From an uncultured bacterium (GTDB taxonomy: Bacteria; Babelota; Babeliae; Babelales; Babelaceae), in NCBI GenBank assembly GCA_903831405.1, contig CAIKXM010000040.1, positions 1-44,103 on the forward strand: a stretch of 44,103 nt of DNA. The letters are read 5' to 3'. The translations under genes were made by a program, and so were the position numbers. The notes under the pieces are model-generated. The model saw only the letters and a list, made by a program, of their open reading frames with translations. It had not been told where the DNA came from and did no database searches. Of the stretch, positions 18,433 to 27,721 are shown piece by piece; the first letter of the stretch is position 1, and each line of letters begins with the position of its first letter.

Positions 18433-18569
18433 TATAGCTAGATATGATAGGTGTTCGTACCCGTTCGACTACATTCGCTAAGAGCTCATTGCGCTCAGGA
18501 CGAACGATTTATGAAACTGCTATGCAAGCTTTAGATGAATTTTGCACACCTAAAGAAATCTAGCTATAA
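18432..18569. mobile_element. MITE-like element with nested inverted repeats
   Basis: A 138-bp non-coding segment is bounded by perfect 11-bp inverted ends: TTATAGCTAGA (18432-18442) and TCTAGCTATAA (18559-18569). A second inverted pair lies inside: TAGGTGT (18448-18454) and ACACCTA (18546-18552). The centre contains a GTTCGT...ACGAAC palindrome with CCCGTTCGACTACATTCGC and GCTCAGGACGAACG. This is the style of short palindromic repeats rich in TTCG/CGAAC found scattered in many bacterial genomes. No transposase is present. No second copy with this sequence was seen in the window. Confidence 0.5.
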
Positions 18570-18581
18570 GCGCTCTTGTAT

Positions 18582-18628
18582 AAAAAAAACACTAAAGACC
18601 TGGAACAAAAACCCAGGTCTTTAGTGTT
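18582..18628 (-). terminator. Terminator of the first outer-membrane barrel gene
   Basis: A perfect 16-bp stem (AACACTAAAGACCTGG with its complement at 18613-18628) has a 9-base loop. Read on the minus strand it is followed by eight T. It sits 30 bp after the stop of the gene ending at 18659. Confidence 0.88.
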
Positions 18629-18658
18629 ACAACTATTCAAACAATTAGCTAATAAAAA

Positions 18659-20506
18659 TTAAAAACTGATTCCACCCTTGAGCCACAAGCCCCATTGTTT
18701 TGCAGAACAACAATCTTTTGATCCGGCAAGATCCCACTCTACGCCAAGATCCAGAAAAGGCTTCCAGTCGCATTCGTTCCAACTATATCCAAGAGTACCA
18801 AAAAGTTTTGATACCATTTGACGTGCAGCTGCACCAGAATGCTTATCAAGAAGACTAGCATTTATAAGTTCTGGGGCAAGAATTAATCCTTCGACCAAAC
18901 CAGTTTGAAAAATAACGGCGGTGCCTGTTGCTGATTGAACTGCCTCAAGACTTGGTATAAGAGGAAACGTATATCCAAAGCCAGGAAGTAGCGCTGTTGA
19001 TGCTTTCCACAATGGCACTGCTCTATCAGGCAGAGTGCCTTCTGCAGGACCATATATGGTAGCATCGCTTTGCGTAGAACTTAAACCATACCCATTTATC
19101 ATGCTATGTGATGTCGTTGGCGCCTCGTCTACTGGTATAGACGTATCACCTGCAGGAATTACATAGCCAAGCGTATCAGCTGCCGCAATACCCTTAAATC
19201 CATACAATCCGGTCAAATTGCTTGCCGTTTCACCAATACATACTTGCTCTCTACTGCTGCCATAAAAGTTATACCCAAGGCCAAGGTTCCAGTTGCAGTT
19301 ACTATAGACAAGCTTTAATGCTGCATCACCTTTGACACCAATAGATACGCGCGTGCAACGAGTTGCATAGTCGATAGCATTGACAAGGTGCCCACTGTAT
19401 TGATTGTTTGTATTAAATTCTTTGAGCAGCATATACCGACTCATAGCCCCTTTGCCAGTAAAGTCGAATGAGCGAACTTGATCATTCTTGAGCATATGCG
19501 TCAGATTGCCTTCGAAATACATAGTGAGCGACTCTCTATCTTCGCAATTCCACAGTTGTGCATGCGCGCTCACCCCGCCACCAAGTTCCCAATGCTTGCC
19601 ATTACCAATGACCGGGCTAAACACTCTATGTTGAAATTCTGCATCAATCTTGGTACCGGTAGGAACAATAGCTTGTGCATATACGCCTACATGATAATCA
19701 TCACAATGCCAAAAATTCCAGCCCAGTATCAGATCAACATCTGCTATCTTCCAGTCAGAGCGATCAGTACAAGTACCAAAGCGACCAAATACCCAGGGAC
19801 GGGTTTTATCGCCAAAAGCTGTTTGTCCATCGAGTGCAAGTTCAAGGGTTGAAACTGGTGCAATCGTTTGAGGCGCCTCTTGAGTAGGAAGAGCGGTTAT
19901 AGTATTCATGTAGCCTGCAGGAAATACCGTATCATCAAGTGTTGTTGTTGCCGGCACACAGCTATCCGAACAGCGACATGAACAGTCTGACTTTAGACTC
20001 CACTGCGTCCAGGCAAGCGGTGCATGCACACGGAAGTAGAGACCGTTTAGACATTCATCAAATCCCAAGTAGAGATTAAAATCTACTATACAGTTTTGTA
20101 TATGTGGCTTGAATGATATCGATGCCACTGAGTTGGTAGACATGCCAAAATAATCTGCGAGCAATGATGTTGTATCGTCGGCGCGATCATCAAACAAACT
20201 ACCTTTAAAGGTTATTGTTTCACGACCAAAGAGACAGCGCGCTATACGTGATCCATCATAGGTTCTTTGGTATCCAACGCTTGCACCAAACCCGCCGTTA
20301 AAGCAGTCAGTGAACTGGTGTGCATAGGGGAGCATTTCGCGTGCAACATTTGCACCAACTGAGCGGGGAAGAAATATAGTATGCGGTGTACATTTGCATG
20401 ATTTTGATCGTGTTGACGGCGCACAACACTCACCATTGACGCTTTGTACCAACGCTATACCACAGAGTAGTGTGAGCGAGAGTACTGACTTTGCAAAACA
20501 TTTCAT
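18659..20506 (-). CDS. Cys-rich outer-membrane beta-barrel protein, copy 1
   Basis: This probable outer-membrane porin or major surface protein starts with a signal peptide (MKCFAKSVLSLTLLCGIALVQSVNG). The body alternates amphipathic strands with aromatic girdle residues. The last residue is Phe (GLWLKGGISF), the classical barrel-assembly signal. The start at 20506 is chosen because AGGAG lies just upstream and the signal peptide then begins correctly; an in-frame ATG at 20578 adds 24 hydrophilic residues. The 615-residue protein parallels the next gene almost throughout, except for loops in the C-terminal half. Many Cys residues recall disulfide-linked major outer-membrane proteins of intracellular bacteria such as chlamydiae; that comparison is functional, not homologous. 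Confidence 0.85.
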   Translation of the reverse strand: MKCFAKSVLSLTLLCGIALVQSVNGECCAPSTRSKSCKCTPHTIFLPRSVGANVAREMLPYAHQFTDCFNGGFGASVGYQRTYDGSRIARCLFGRETITFKGSLFDDRADDTTSLLADYFGMSTNSVASISFKPHIQNCIVDFNLYLGFDECLNGLYFRVHAPLAWTQWSLKSDCSCRCSDSCVPATTTLDDTVFPAGYMNTITALPTQEAPQTIAPVSTLELALDGQTAFGDKTRPWVFGRFGTCTDRSDWKIADVDLILGWNFWHCDDYHVGVYAQAIVPTGTKIDAEFQHRVFSPVIGNGKHWELGGGVSAHAQLWNCEDRESLTMYFEGNLTHMLKNDQVRSFDFTGKGAMSRYMLLKEFNTNNQYSGHLVNAIDYATRCTRVSIGVKGDAALKLVYSNCNWNLGLGYNFYGSSREQVCIGETASNLTGLYGFKGIAAADTLGYVIPAGDTSIPVDEAPTTSHSMINGYGLSSTQSDATIYGPAEGTLPDRAVPLWKASTALLPGFGYTFPLIPSLEAVQSATGTAVIFQTGLVEGLILAPELINASLLDKHSGAAARQMVSKLFGTLGYSWNECDWKPFLDLGVEWDLAGSKDCCSAKQWGLWLKGGISF

Positions 20507-20623
20507 AAAGAACTCCTCGTGTTTGACGCTTTCTTTTTTTATCAATAATACATTCTCAAAGTTTTTTACGGTACGCACTTCTCAATTTCGCCTACTTCTC
20601 AGTGTTTATATTGTGCGTACAAT
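20507..20623 (-). promoter_or_regulatory. Leader of barrel gene copy 1
   Basis: This untranslated leader includes a good Shine-Dalgarno sequence (AGGAG on the minus strand, 20512-20516). A probable -10 box, TATAAA (minus strand, 20605-20610), lies 15 bp from the -35 box TTGACT at 20626-20631. Confidence 0.45.
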
Positions 20624-20670
20624 CTAGTCAAACTATTTTCATATTACAATAGTTGATTAGGTGAAGCTTT
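20624..20670 (-). promoter_or_regulatory. Conserved upstream promoter block, copy 1
   Basis: This 47-bp AT-rich block contains the -35 box TTGACT and the upstream sequence. By eye it is identical at about 40 of 47 positions to 23020-23066 upstream of the second barrel gene, far more than expected for spacer DNA. It may include an UP element or a regulator site. Confidence 0.55.
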
Positions 20671-20826
20671 GTATTATCTTTAAAAAAATACCGGTATAGC
20701 AAGTTTCTCTTAGTTTTATACAAATACCACAATGGTGAAATATGCTACTCAACAGTTTCAATACTATTTTTATATATGTACGACTTAGCGAAGACTGCTA
20801 TATGAAAATAATAAAGCAATACATAG

Positions 20827-20864
20827 CTAAAAGGGCCTGAGGTAATTACCTCAGGCCCTTTTAG
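20827..20864 (-). terminator. 38-bp perfect palindrome, terminator of barrel gene copy 2
   Basis: CTAAAAGGGCCTGAGGTAA (20827-20845) is followed directly by its exact complement (20846-20864). It lies 73 bp after the stop of the minus-strand gene ending at 20937. The U-run is only four bases, but the GC-rich stem is very strong. Termination in either direction is possible. Confidence 0.75.
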
Positions 20865-20936
20865 TAGTGCTTCTTGAAATCTGTCATTTGTTGGAGCTGT
20901 TATATATACTTCTCTTAACAGACAACTAATAACTGC

Positions 20937-22856
20937 TTAGAAGGAAATTCCACCTTTAAGCCATAGACCCCATTGTTTTGCTGAACAGCAATGTTTGGAT
21001 CCAGTAAGATCCCACTCTGCGCCTAAATCAAGGAAAGGCTTCCAGTCACAGTCATTCCAGCTATATCCAAGGGTACCAAATACTTTGGATACAATTTGGC
21101 TTGATGCTGCGCCTGAATGTTTGTCAAGATCAGCTGATGTTATAATTACTGGAGTATCGGTAGCAGTTACTAAACCTGCATCAGAAAGTACAAAACCTGC
21201 AGCTTCTGCTGATTCATACGCAGCCGTTAATGTTGAAGCATCTTTAGTAGCTGCTGAAGTAATTGTTTCAGCAGTTGGGCATACATATATAAATCCTGCA
21301 TCTGGTGATACACCTGCACGATACAACTTGATAGGTGCATCTGATTCTGAGCAAATTACACCAGAATTGATTGTTGCAGTGCTTTGTGTTGTGTCTAATC
21401 CAAGAGTAAAGCCATCATTTGCAAAGTTTGCTTTGACATATGATGTTAATGGAGTTGCTGTAGTAATGTTGGCAACTGTTGTTGTGTAACCAAGAGCATC
21501 AACTGCTGCTGTACCCTTGAATCCGTAGTATCCGGTCAAGGCGCTTGCTGTTTTGCCAATGCATACTTTTTCTTTGCTGATGCCGTAGAAGTCATAACCA
21601 AGACCCATGTTCCAGTTACAGTTGGTGTAGACAAGCTTTAATGCTGCTTCACCTTTAACATCAACGCGTACCGTTGCGCAACGAGTTGCGTAGTCGATAG
21701 CATTTACCAAGTGGCCCGTGTAGGTAATTTGGTCTGCACCAAATTCTTTGAGCAACATGTAACGGCTCATAGCACCTTTACCGGTGAAATCAAATGAGCG
21801 TACTTGGTGATTTTTGAACATGTGTGTCAAGTTACCATCAAAGTACAAGGTAAGTGATTGGGTGTCTTCACAATTCCACAATTGTGCATGTGCACTCATA
21901 CCGCCACCAAGTTCCCAATGTTTATTGTTACCAATAACTGGGCTGAATACATGTTTTTGATGTTTTGCATCAATCTTGGTACCGGTAGGAGCAACAGCTT
22001 TTGCGTAAATACCTACATGGTAATCATCACAATGCCAGAAGTTCCAGCCAAGCATCATGTCAACGTCTGCCAATTTCCATTGTGAATGATTACAGCCAGT
22101 TCCAAAGCGACCAAATGTCCAGTTAGTGGTCTTGTCACCAAAACTTGTTTGACCATCAAGTGCGAGAGCAAGTGTTGAAACTGCTGGAGTTGCTAATGCG
22201 GTTAATGCTTCTTGTGTTGTTGGAGTATCGGTTCCAATCTGGTCCATGTAACCAGCAGCAAATGGAGTTGTAACAAATGTTGATGTAGTGGTTGGTGTTG
22301 AACAACTTGTTGAACAACCTGATTCCAAGCTCCATTTTGACCAAGCAAGAGGAGCGTTTACACGGAAGTAAAGACCATTTATCCACTCATCAAAACCTAA
22401 GTAGAGGTTGAAGTCTGCTATAAAGTTTTGAATACGGGGCTTGAATGATATTGAAGCTTCTGAATAAGATGACATACCAAAATAATCTGAAAGTAAATCA
22501 TTTGCGCCACGATCTGCAGCTGCAACTTTGCTACCAGAGAAGTTCAATGTTTCTGAACCAAAGATGCAACGTGCTATACGGTGTCCATCAAATGTTCTTT
22601 GATATCCAACGCTGACACCAAAGCCGCCATTGAAGCAGTCAGTGAACTGGTCTGAATAAGGAACCATTTCACGTGCAACGTTATCACCAACTGAACGAAG
22701 AGAGAACATTGTGTGTGGTGTGCAGCCACAGCTTGTTGAACAGCTTGATGTTGAAGTTGATGTAGTTGATGTACCACAACAGCTATCACCAGCTTGCACT
22801 AATGCGACTGTCGAGAGCAATGCTAACGACAGAAAGGATTTTGCAAAATGCTTCAT
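20937..22856 (-). CDS. Cys-rich outer-membrane beta-barrel protein, copy 2
   Basis: This 639-residue paralogue of the preceding minus-strand gene has a signal peptide (MKHFAKSFLSLALLSTVALVQA) and then a low-complexity Cys/Ser/Thr segment. Its long barrel domain contains GYQRTFDGHRIARC, DFNLYLGFDEWINGLYFRV, MLGWNFWHCDDYHVGIYA and SFDFTGKGAMSRYMLLKEF. It ends in GLWLKGGISF with terminal Phe. About 20 Cys are present, several conserved between copies (NFWHCDD, LWNCED, SKHCCSAKQ). The most divergent part, at about residues 440-580, probably forms exposed loops. TAGGAG precedes the ATG. Its own promoter block and terminator make it a separate unit. Confidence 0.87.
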   Translation of the reverse strand: MKHFAKSFLSLALLSTVALVQAGDSCCGTSTTSTSTSSCSTSCGCTPHTMFSLRSVGDNVAREMVPYSDQFTDCFNGGFGVSVGYQRTFDGHRIARCIFGSETLNFSGSKVAAADRGANDLLSDYFGMSSYSEASISFKPRIQNFIADFNLYLGFDEWINGLYFRVNAPLAWSKWSLESGCSTSCSTPTTTSTFVTTPFAAGYMDQIGTDTPTTQEALTALATPAVSTLALALDGQTSFGDKTTNWTFGRFGTGCNHSQWKLADVDMMLGWNFWHCDDYHVGIYAKAVAPTGTKIDAKHQKHVFSPVIGNNKHWELGGGMSAHAQLWNCEDTQSLTLYFDGNLTHMFKNHQVRSFDFTGKGAMSRYMLLKEFGADQITYTGHLVNAIDYATRCATVRVDVKGEAALKLVYTNCNWNMGLGYDFYGISKEKVCIGKTASALTGYYGFKGTAAVDALGYTTTVANITTATPLTSYVKANFANDGFTLGLDTTQSTATINSGVICSESDAPIKLYRAGVSPDAGFIYVCPTAETITSAATKDASTLTAAYESAEAAGFVLSDAGLVTATDTPVIITSADLDKHSGAASSQIVSKVFGTLGYSWNDCDWKPFLDLGAEWDLTGSKHCCSAKQWGLWLKGGISF

Positions 22857-23019
22857 AAAAACTCCTACGAAGGGTTAAAAAATATTGATTGTTTATGCCA
22901 AAGCAATCAATTGGAAGTTTCACTACTTTGATAATTTCTTATCAATACCGATTTGAAAGATGCTTTTAATGTGCTTGGTTCCTCCTTACGTTTCGTGGTG
23001 TCTATAATTCGTGTATACT

Positions 23020-23066
23020 CTAGTCAAAACATTTTTATATTGCAATAGTTGATCAGGTGGAGTTTT
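23020..23066 (-). promoter_or_regulatory. Conserved upstream promoter block, copy 2
   Basis: This is the counterpart of 20624-20670. TTGACT (minus strand, 23022-23027) has TATAGA 15 bp downstream. The upstream AATATAAAAATG and TTGATC-type sequence is shared with copy 1. The 5' leader would be roughly 135 bases. Confidence 0.55.
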
Positions 23067-23146
23067 ATTAGAATCGTAAAAAGTAGCTTATTATCGGCAT
23101 TTTTTCGTTAAAAAATATTTATTTTTTATGTAAAAAAAGGGTTAAA

Positions 23147-23932
23147 ATGTGCACATTTTGGTATATTCTTATGCAAATAATTTTTGAAGTTTTCCCTATT
23201 AGTAGTTCGGGGCACGTACAACTATTAGAACGCCTCGGGCACTTTGCCACTGCACCAGAATGTATTTTTTATATGATGCATATACCCATGCTCGCTATAC
23301 TAGCTATAGCTGGGTGGCAGAAAATTCAACAAAAAAACAGTTCGTACACAGAATGGGCATGGTACGGCTTTGCCATGATATGGTATGGCTTTTGTGCACT
23401 GTGTGGCACTCTCTCTGTATACGTATTGTTTCACCATGGTATCGATCGCCTGCAACTGCCATTAGTATTTGGTTTTATAATAACTGCTTGTATACTATTG
23501 TCTTTGCGCTTTATCCCCAAAGATACCGACGCGCCCTTTACCTGGTGGCGCGCACTGAGCATAGGGTTATTACAATCACTAGCATTTTTGCCCGGCGTAT
23601 CACGTCTTGCAACAACCTACGCTGCCGCTCGACTATGTAAACTTTCGCCCGTAAAATCATTCTGGTTTTCATGGTGGATTAGTATACCTATTATGCTGTT
23701 TGGCATAGCAAAAGGGTTTTTTGATGTTTTTACCGATGTGTGCGCAAAAGACGTCGTTATCCAGTTTTTTATGCAGCCTTGTATTTGGGTTGGTATCATT
23801 ATATGTACCGCTATTGCATATGTAGGTTTTGTATGTATTGAATATGCAGCAAAAAAAGAACTATTATGGTATTGCTCTCTCTACATGATGATTCCTATTA
23901 TATGTACGTTATTTATTGGAGTAGTAAAATAA
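23147..23932 (+). CDS. uppP: Undecaprenyl-diphosphatase (BacA/UppP family)
   Basis: This integral membrane phosphatase recycles undecaprenyl diphosphate to the monophosphate carrier for peptidoglycan and polysaccharide synthesis. The 261 residues fit the family. The first active-site motif is QIIFEVFPISSSGHVQLLERLG (matching (Q/E)xxxE plus the PISSSGH loop). The second is LPGVSRLATTYAAARL, corresponding to PGxSRSxxT with the catalytic Arg. Multiple hydrophobic helices fill the rest. It overlaps ftsK by one base and is adjacent to murF and rsmH, consistent with a cell-wall cluster. The sequence is divergent, with a shortened N terminus. Confidence 0.85.
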   Translation: MCTFWYILMQIIFEVFPISSSGHVQLLERLGHFATAPECIFYMMHIPMLAILAIAGWQKIQQKNSSYTEWAWYGFAMIWYGFCALCGTLSVYVLFHHGIDRLQLPLVFGFIITACILLSLRFIPKDTDAPFTWWRALSIGLLQSLAFLPGVSRLATTYAAARLCKLSPVKSFWFSWWISIPIMLFGIAKGFFDVFTDVCAKDVVIQFFMQPCIWVGIIICTAIAYVGFVCIEYAAKKELLWYCSLYMMIPIICTLFIGVVK

Positions 23933-26145
23933 TGAATAAAAAACAATATGCTTTCTTTATTAGTATCTCTTGCATGGTCATAGGCTTTGCAATGTTATGT
24001 CTGCTAAGCGGGTATCATTATAGTGATTCATCAATAATTCATCGGTCTCTGCATCCATCAATTACCAAGCACTGGATGGGATCTTTTGGTGCTAGCTTGG
24101 CAGGTATTTTATTGTATCTTTTTGGCGGTATTGCTTCCTGGATTATTGGATTATTTCTTCTTGGTGTTGGCTATGTATGGTTGCAAGAGATATACACAGA
24201 CCCTCTGCATACATTCAAACTGCGAACAAGAGTCGCTAGTTTATGGTGTGTTATTTTTTCTTTTGCCGCTCTCTGCTCGTTTGCTCGATGCGAATTATAC
24301 CACAGAGTTTCTCCTGGCGGATTATTTGGACACTATATACAAAAGCTATTATGCGCATTGTTTAGACCAGGAATATCTGTTGCTATTATCAGCACCTGTT
24401 TTTGTGCCGCTATCGTATTAACAGTAGGGCTCTCGCCGGTTAAAGAATTATTACGTGGACTCCACAAAAGTCTTGTATGGACAGCGCGCAATCTCTATTG
24501 GGCAAGCAGAATACTTGTACGCTTTATTACTCGCTCCAGTGGCCCTCTGGTATATGATTCACTCTCCTGGCTTGTAGAGGACACTATCGATCCTGATTGT
24601 ATGAATGTTGAGCAAAATATTTCTGCACTCAAAACACCTATATCAGGCACAGGCACCGTATATGCTACGGCAAAAGTAGTTGACAATACAGAGGCAGAAA
24701 AAACAGTAGATAGCACAAACGATAGCGCCAAAGAGAATGAATACAGCTTACCGCCACTCGATCTCTTTAAAAAAAGAGTTGAAAAAAAATCCCTATCGTT
24801 CAAAGAAAAATATGAACCACTTGCACGCATTGTTGAAGAAAAGCTTGCCACTTTTGGTATTGACGGCAAAGTTACCTCAATTACCGTAGGACCGGTGGTC
24901 GTTGTCTATGAATATGAACCCGCTATATATGTCAAAGTAAGCAGAATAGTTGCCCTCGAGGATGATCTCGCGCTGGCCCTACAGGCCCATAGCTTGCGTA
25001 TTATAGCACCAGTGCCCGGCACAGCCGTGGTGCGCCTTGAGGTGTCAAAGCGCGAAGAAGAGCGAGATACCGTATATTTTGGTTCACTATTTTCAACAAT
25101 GAATGATCAGGCGCTCTATAAAGAAAAATTAATGAAAAGCGCATTGCCACTGGTAATAGGCAAGGGTGTACGAGGAGAACCACTATGCATTGATCTTGCA
25201 TCACTTCCTCATATATTAATCGCAGGATCTACCGGCTCAGGAAAGTCGGTGGTAATACATTCATGCATTATGGGATTGCTCTACACCAAAACACCACAAG
25301 AATTAGGCTTGATATATATCGACCCCAAGCAACTTGAAGGTGCTATGTACAAGACATTGCCTCATATGATTTTCCCTCCCATTGTCATCGCGGCAAATGC
25401 TATCAAGGCGCTCCATTGGACAGTGTCATGGATGGAGAATCGATATAGCGAGCTTGCCGCTGCAGGCGTACGCGATGTATACGAAATGGCACAAAAAAGT
25501 GGTAAGCCGGTACAAAGATTGGTAGTAATAATTGATGAACTTGCTGACTTGATGCTTGTCGCAGGAGATGAGGTTGAACGTTCCCTTGCGCGTCTTGCTC
25601 AGATGGGGCGTGCAGCAGGGATACATCTTATTGTTGCAACGCAGCGACCATCAGTTGATGTTATAACGGGCGTTATCAAAGCTAATTTTCCTGCACGTAT
25701 TGCGCTTCGTGTTGCAACAAAAATGGACTCTCGAGTAATCATCGATACCTATGGAGCTCAGGCATTACTTGGCAAAGGCGATATGTTACTACTTAACTCT
25801 CAGGGCGATTGCATACGAGCTCATGGCGTGTATGTATCACAAGAAGAGATTTCTAGCGTTGTTTCGTGGATATCACTACAGCAACAAGCACAGTACAGAT
25901 CATTTGATGAATTTGAACAAATTAGTACAAAAAATCAGGTTGCTATAGAAAACGAAGAAGATAAGCAACTCTACGCTACCATTACACAATATGTCGCAGA
26001 GCAGGACGAAATATCTATATCACTGCTGCAACGACAATTTCGTATCGGGTTCAATAGATCGGCACGTATCGTTGAGCAACTTGAGCGAGATGGTTTTATT
26101 GCGGCAAGCAGCGGTGGTGCAAAAACACGGAAGGTTTTAAGATAA
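23932..26145 (+). CDS. ftsK: DNA translocase FtsK/SpoIIIE
   Basis: This septal DNA pump clears and segregates chromosomes at division. The 737 residues comprise N-terminal membrane helices (through about residue 170), a short acidic linker, the translocase alpha/beta domains with Walker A GSTGSGKS at 432-439, and Walker B in VVIIDELADLMLV. HLIVATQRPSVDVITG follows, and a C-terminal winged-helix gamma domain holds ISLLQRQFRIGFNRSARIVEQLE. The start at 23932 is chosen because it overlaps the uppP stop (TAATG) and begins a membrane helix; an in-frame ATG at 23866 lies inside uppP. The short linker makes it resemble SpoIIIE rather than the very long E. coli FtsK. Confidence 0.95.
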   Translation: MNKKQYAFFISISCMVIGFAMLCLLSGYHYSDSSIIHRSLHPSITKHWMGSFGASLAGILLYLFGGIASWIIGLFLLGVGYVWLQEIYTDPLHTFKLRTRVASLWCVIFSFAALCSFARCELYHRVSPGGLFGHYIQKLLCALFRPGISVAIISTCFCAAIVLTVGLSPVKELLRGLHKSLVWTARNLYWASRILVRFITRSSGPLVYDSLSWLVEDTIDPDCMNVEQNISALKTPISGTGTVYATAKVVDNTEAEKTVDSTNDSAKENEYSLPPLDLFKKRVEKKSLSFKEKYEPLARIVEEKLATFGIDGKVTSITVGPVVVVYEYEPAIYVKVSRIVALEDDLALALQAHSLRIIAPVPGTAVVRLEVSKREEERDTVYFGSLFSTMNDQALYKEKLMKSALPLVIGKGVRGEPLCIDLASLPHILIAGSTGSGKSVVIHSCIMGLLYTKTPQELGLIYIDPKQLEGAMYKTLPHMIFPPIVIAANAIKALHWTVSWMENRYSELAAAGVRDVYEMAQKSGKPVQRLVVIIDELADLMLVAGDEVERSLARLAQMGRAAGIHLIVATQRPSVDVITGVIKANFPARIALRVATKMDSRVIIDTYGAQALLGKGDMLLLNSQGDCIRAHGVYVSQEEISSVVSWISLQQQAQYRSFDEFEQISTKNQVAIENEEDKQLYATITQYVAEQDEISISLLQRQFRIGFNRSARIVEQLERDGFIAASSGGAKTRKVLR

Positions 26146-26263
26146 TTTTTGAATTTTTTTTACTTTTAATTTGTATTTTGTTGACAGATGATAAAAATAA
26201 AGAGAAATTAAGAGTATAAGCATGATTGTTTCAATACGCTTAATTATTTTTGGAGATTTTTTT

Positions 26264-27721
26264 ATGCATTTTTCTTGTGATTTTTTTTCTACCGCACTAC
26301 CGTCAATTGAATTTGATGGAGCTATTAATCGCTTAGTTTCAGCATCTGGATTTGCTGTTGATTCACGTAAAATAGCATCAAATGAAATATTTGTAGCTTT
26401 ATCTGGCAAGCGTTCTGATGGACATGATTTTATAAAACAAGCAGTAGAAAATGGCGCTTGTGGATTGCTGATTGAAAAGAGCCGTCGCAATGCGCTAGAT
26501 ATACTGTCTAAGCAAGAATTAAAAAATATTTTTATACTGCTTGTTGACAATGTATATGAATCATTTCTGACCCTTGCACGATCTCGTCGTTCGCAATTAA
26601 CTATTCCCGTTGTTGGCATAACTGGATCAGTGGGCAAAACAACAACCAAAGAAATGCTTACCGCTTCTCTGCAGCGTGCGGGCATGAAATGTGTCGCCTC
26701 AGTAGGCAATCAAAACACCCTTCTTGGTGCTGCTATGACATTGTTACGCGTACGCTCTGATGATGTAGCGGTTATATGTGAAATGGGCATTAGCAAGCGC
26801 GGCGAAATGGCTGAACTTGCAAAACTGGTTCGACCAAATTTTGCTGCTATTACCACTATTGGTCATGCACATATGGAAGGACTTGGATCGCTTGTTGATA
26901 TTGCCAATGAAAAGCGTGCAATTTTTTCTCAATTTAATGAGACAAGCGTTGGCGTTATTAACGGTGATATGGCAGTACTGAGTGCTGTTTCCTACCAGCA
27001 ACCAGTAATTCGTGTTGGCTGCAAAATGGCTAACCAAATTCAGGCACGCAAAATTCATCATTATCCTCACACAACAACCTGTGTTATTAAGATTTATAAC
27101 GAACGATACCAAATATCTCTGCCAACAGGCCATGCAGGACACATAACCAATGTATTGACCGCTATAGCGCTTGGTCATTTGCTTGGTATTCCTCATGCAT
27201 TACTAATAGATGTTGTACAAGAAACCCATTGTGTTGCAGGACGCTTTGAATCGCGCCAAGCAATAGTTAACAATGGAACTGCAACCTTTATTAATGACTG
27301 TTATAACGCAAGCCCCGAGAGTTCAAAGTCAGCATTGCTTGCATTTGAGCTTATGGAATCACGCGGTAAAAAAATTGCAGTCATTGGCGATATGCTTGAA
27401 CTGGGCGTCAAGGCACCCTTTTGGCATCGTCAAATAGGTCGTTTTTTGCGCAAAGTTCCCTCATTGCAGCTCGTAATATTTGTTGGAACTCATATGCAAT
27501 GGGCAGCAAAAACTAAGCCGTATGGATTAGCTATGATAGCTGTTGCAAATTGGCAAGAAGCTAAAGTTGTTTTAGCAGAGCATCTCGAAGCTGATTCATT
27601 TGTTTTGGTTAAAGGTTCACGTGGTGTTGGTCTAGATAATATTATACATTCATTTTGCTCTACAGATGCACCACTGATTATGACAAATGAACACAATATA
27701 AGCGGTGTAATGCATGTCTAA
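26264..27721 (+). CDS. murF: UDP-N-acetylmuramoyl-tripeptide--D-alanyl-D-alanine ligase
   Basis: MurF adds D-Ala-D-Ala to UDP-MurNAc-tripeptide, completing the cytoplasmic peptidoglycan precursor. The N-terminal domain shows FAVDSRKIASNEIFVAL; the central ATPase domain has GITGSVGKTTTKEML with P-loop Lys125. Other matches are CEMGISKRGEMAEL, ITTIGHAHMEGLG, FINDCYNASPESSKSAL and AVIGDMLELG. The start at 26264 is preferred because GGAG lies 8 bp upstream; an in-frame ATG at 26222 adds 14 residues without a good site. The protein has 485 residues. The stop overlaps rsmH by 8 bp. murF before rsmH reverses the usual dcw order, so the cluster is rearranged. Confidence 0.95.
   Translation: MHFSCDFFSTALPSIEFDGAINRLVSASGFAVDSRKIASNEIFVALSGKRSDGHDFIKQAVENGACGLLIEKSRRNALDILSKQELKNIFILLVDNVYESFLTLARSRRSQLTIPVVGITGSVGKTTTKEMLTASLQRAGMKCVASVGNQNTLLGAAMTLLRVRSDDVAVICEMGISKRGEMAELAKLVRPNFAAITTIGHAHMEGLGSLVDIANEKRAIFSQFNETSVGVINGDMAVLSAVSYQQPVIRVGCKMANQIQARKIHHYPHTTTCVIKIYNERYQISLPTGHAGHITNVLTAIALGHLLGIPHALLIDVVQETHCVAGRFESRQAIVNNGTATFINDCYNASPESSKSALLAFELMESRGKKIAVIGDMLELGVKAPFWHRQIGRFLRKVPSLQLVIFVGTHMQWAAKTKPYGLAMIAVANWQEAKVVLAEHLEADSFVLVKGSRGVGLDNIIHSFCSTDAPLIMTNEHNISGVMHV

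Noticed and set aside
20995-21489. 164-codon open frame opposite the second barrel gene
   Set aside because: It is antisense to a strongly supported gene, has no Shine-Dalgarno sequence, and no recognisable domain.
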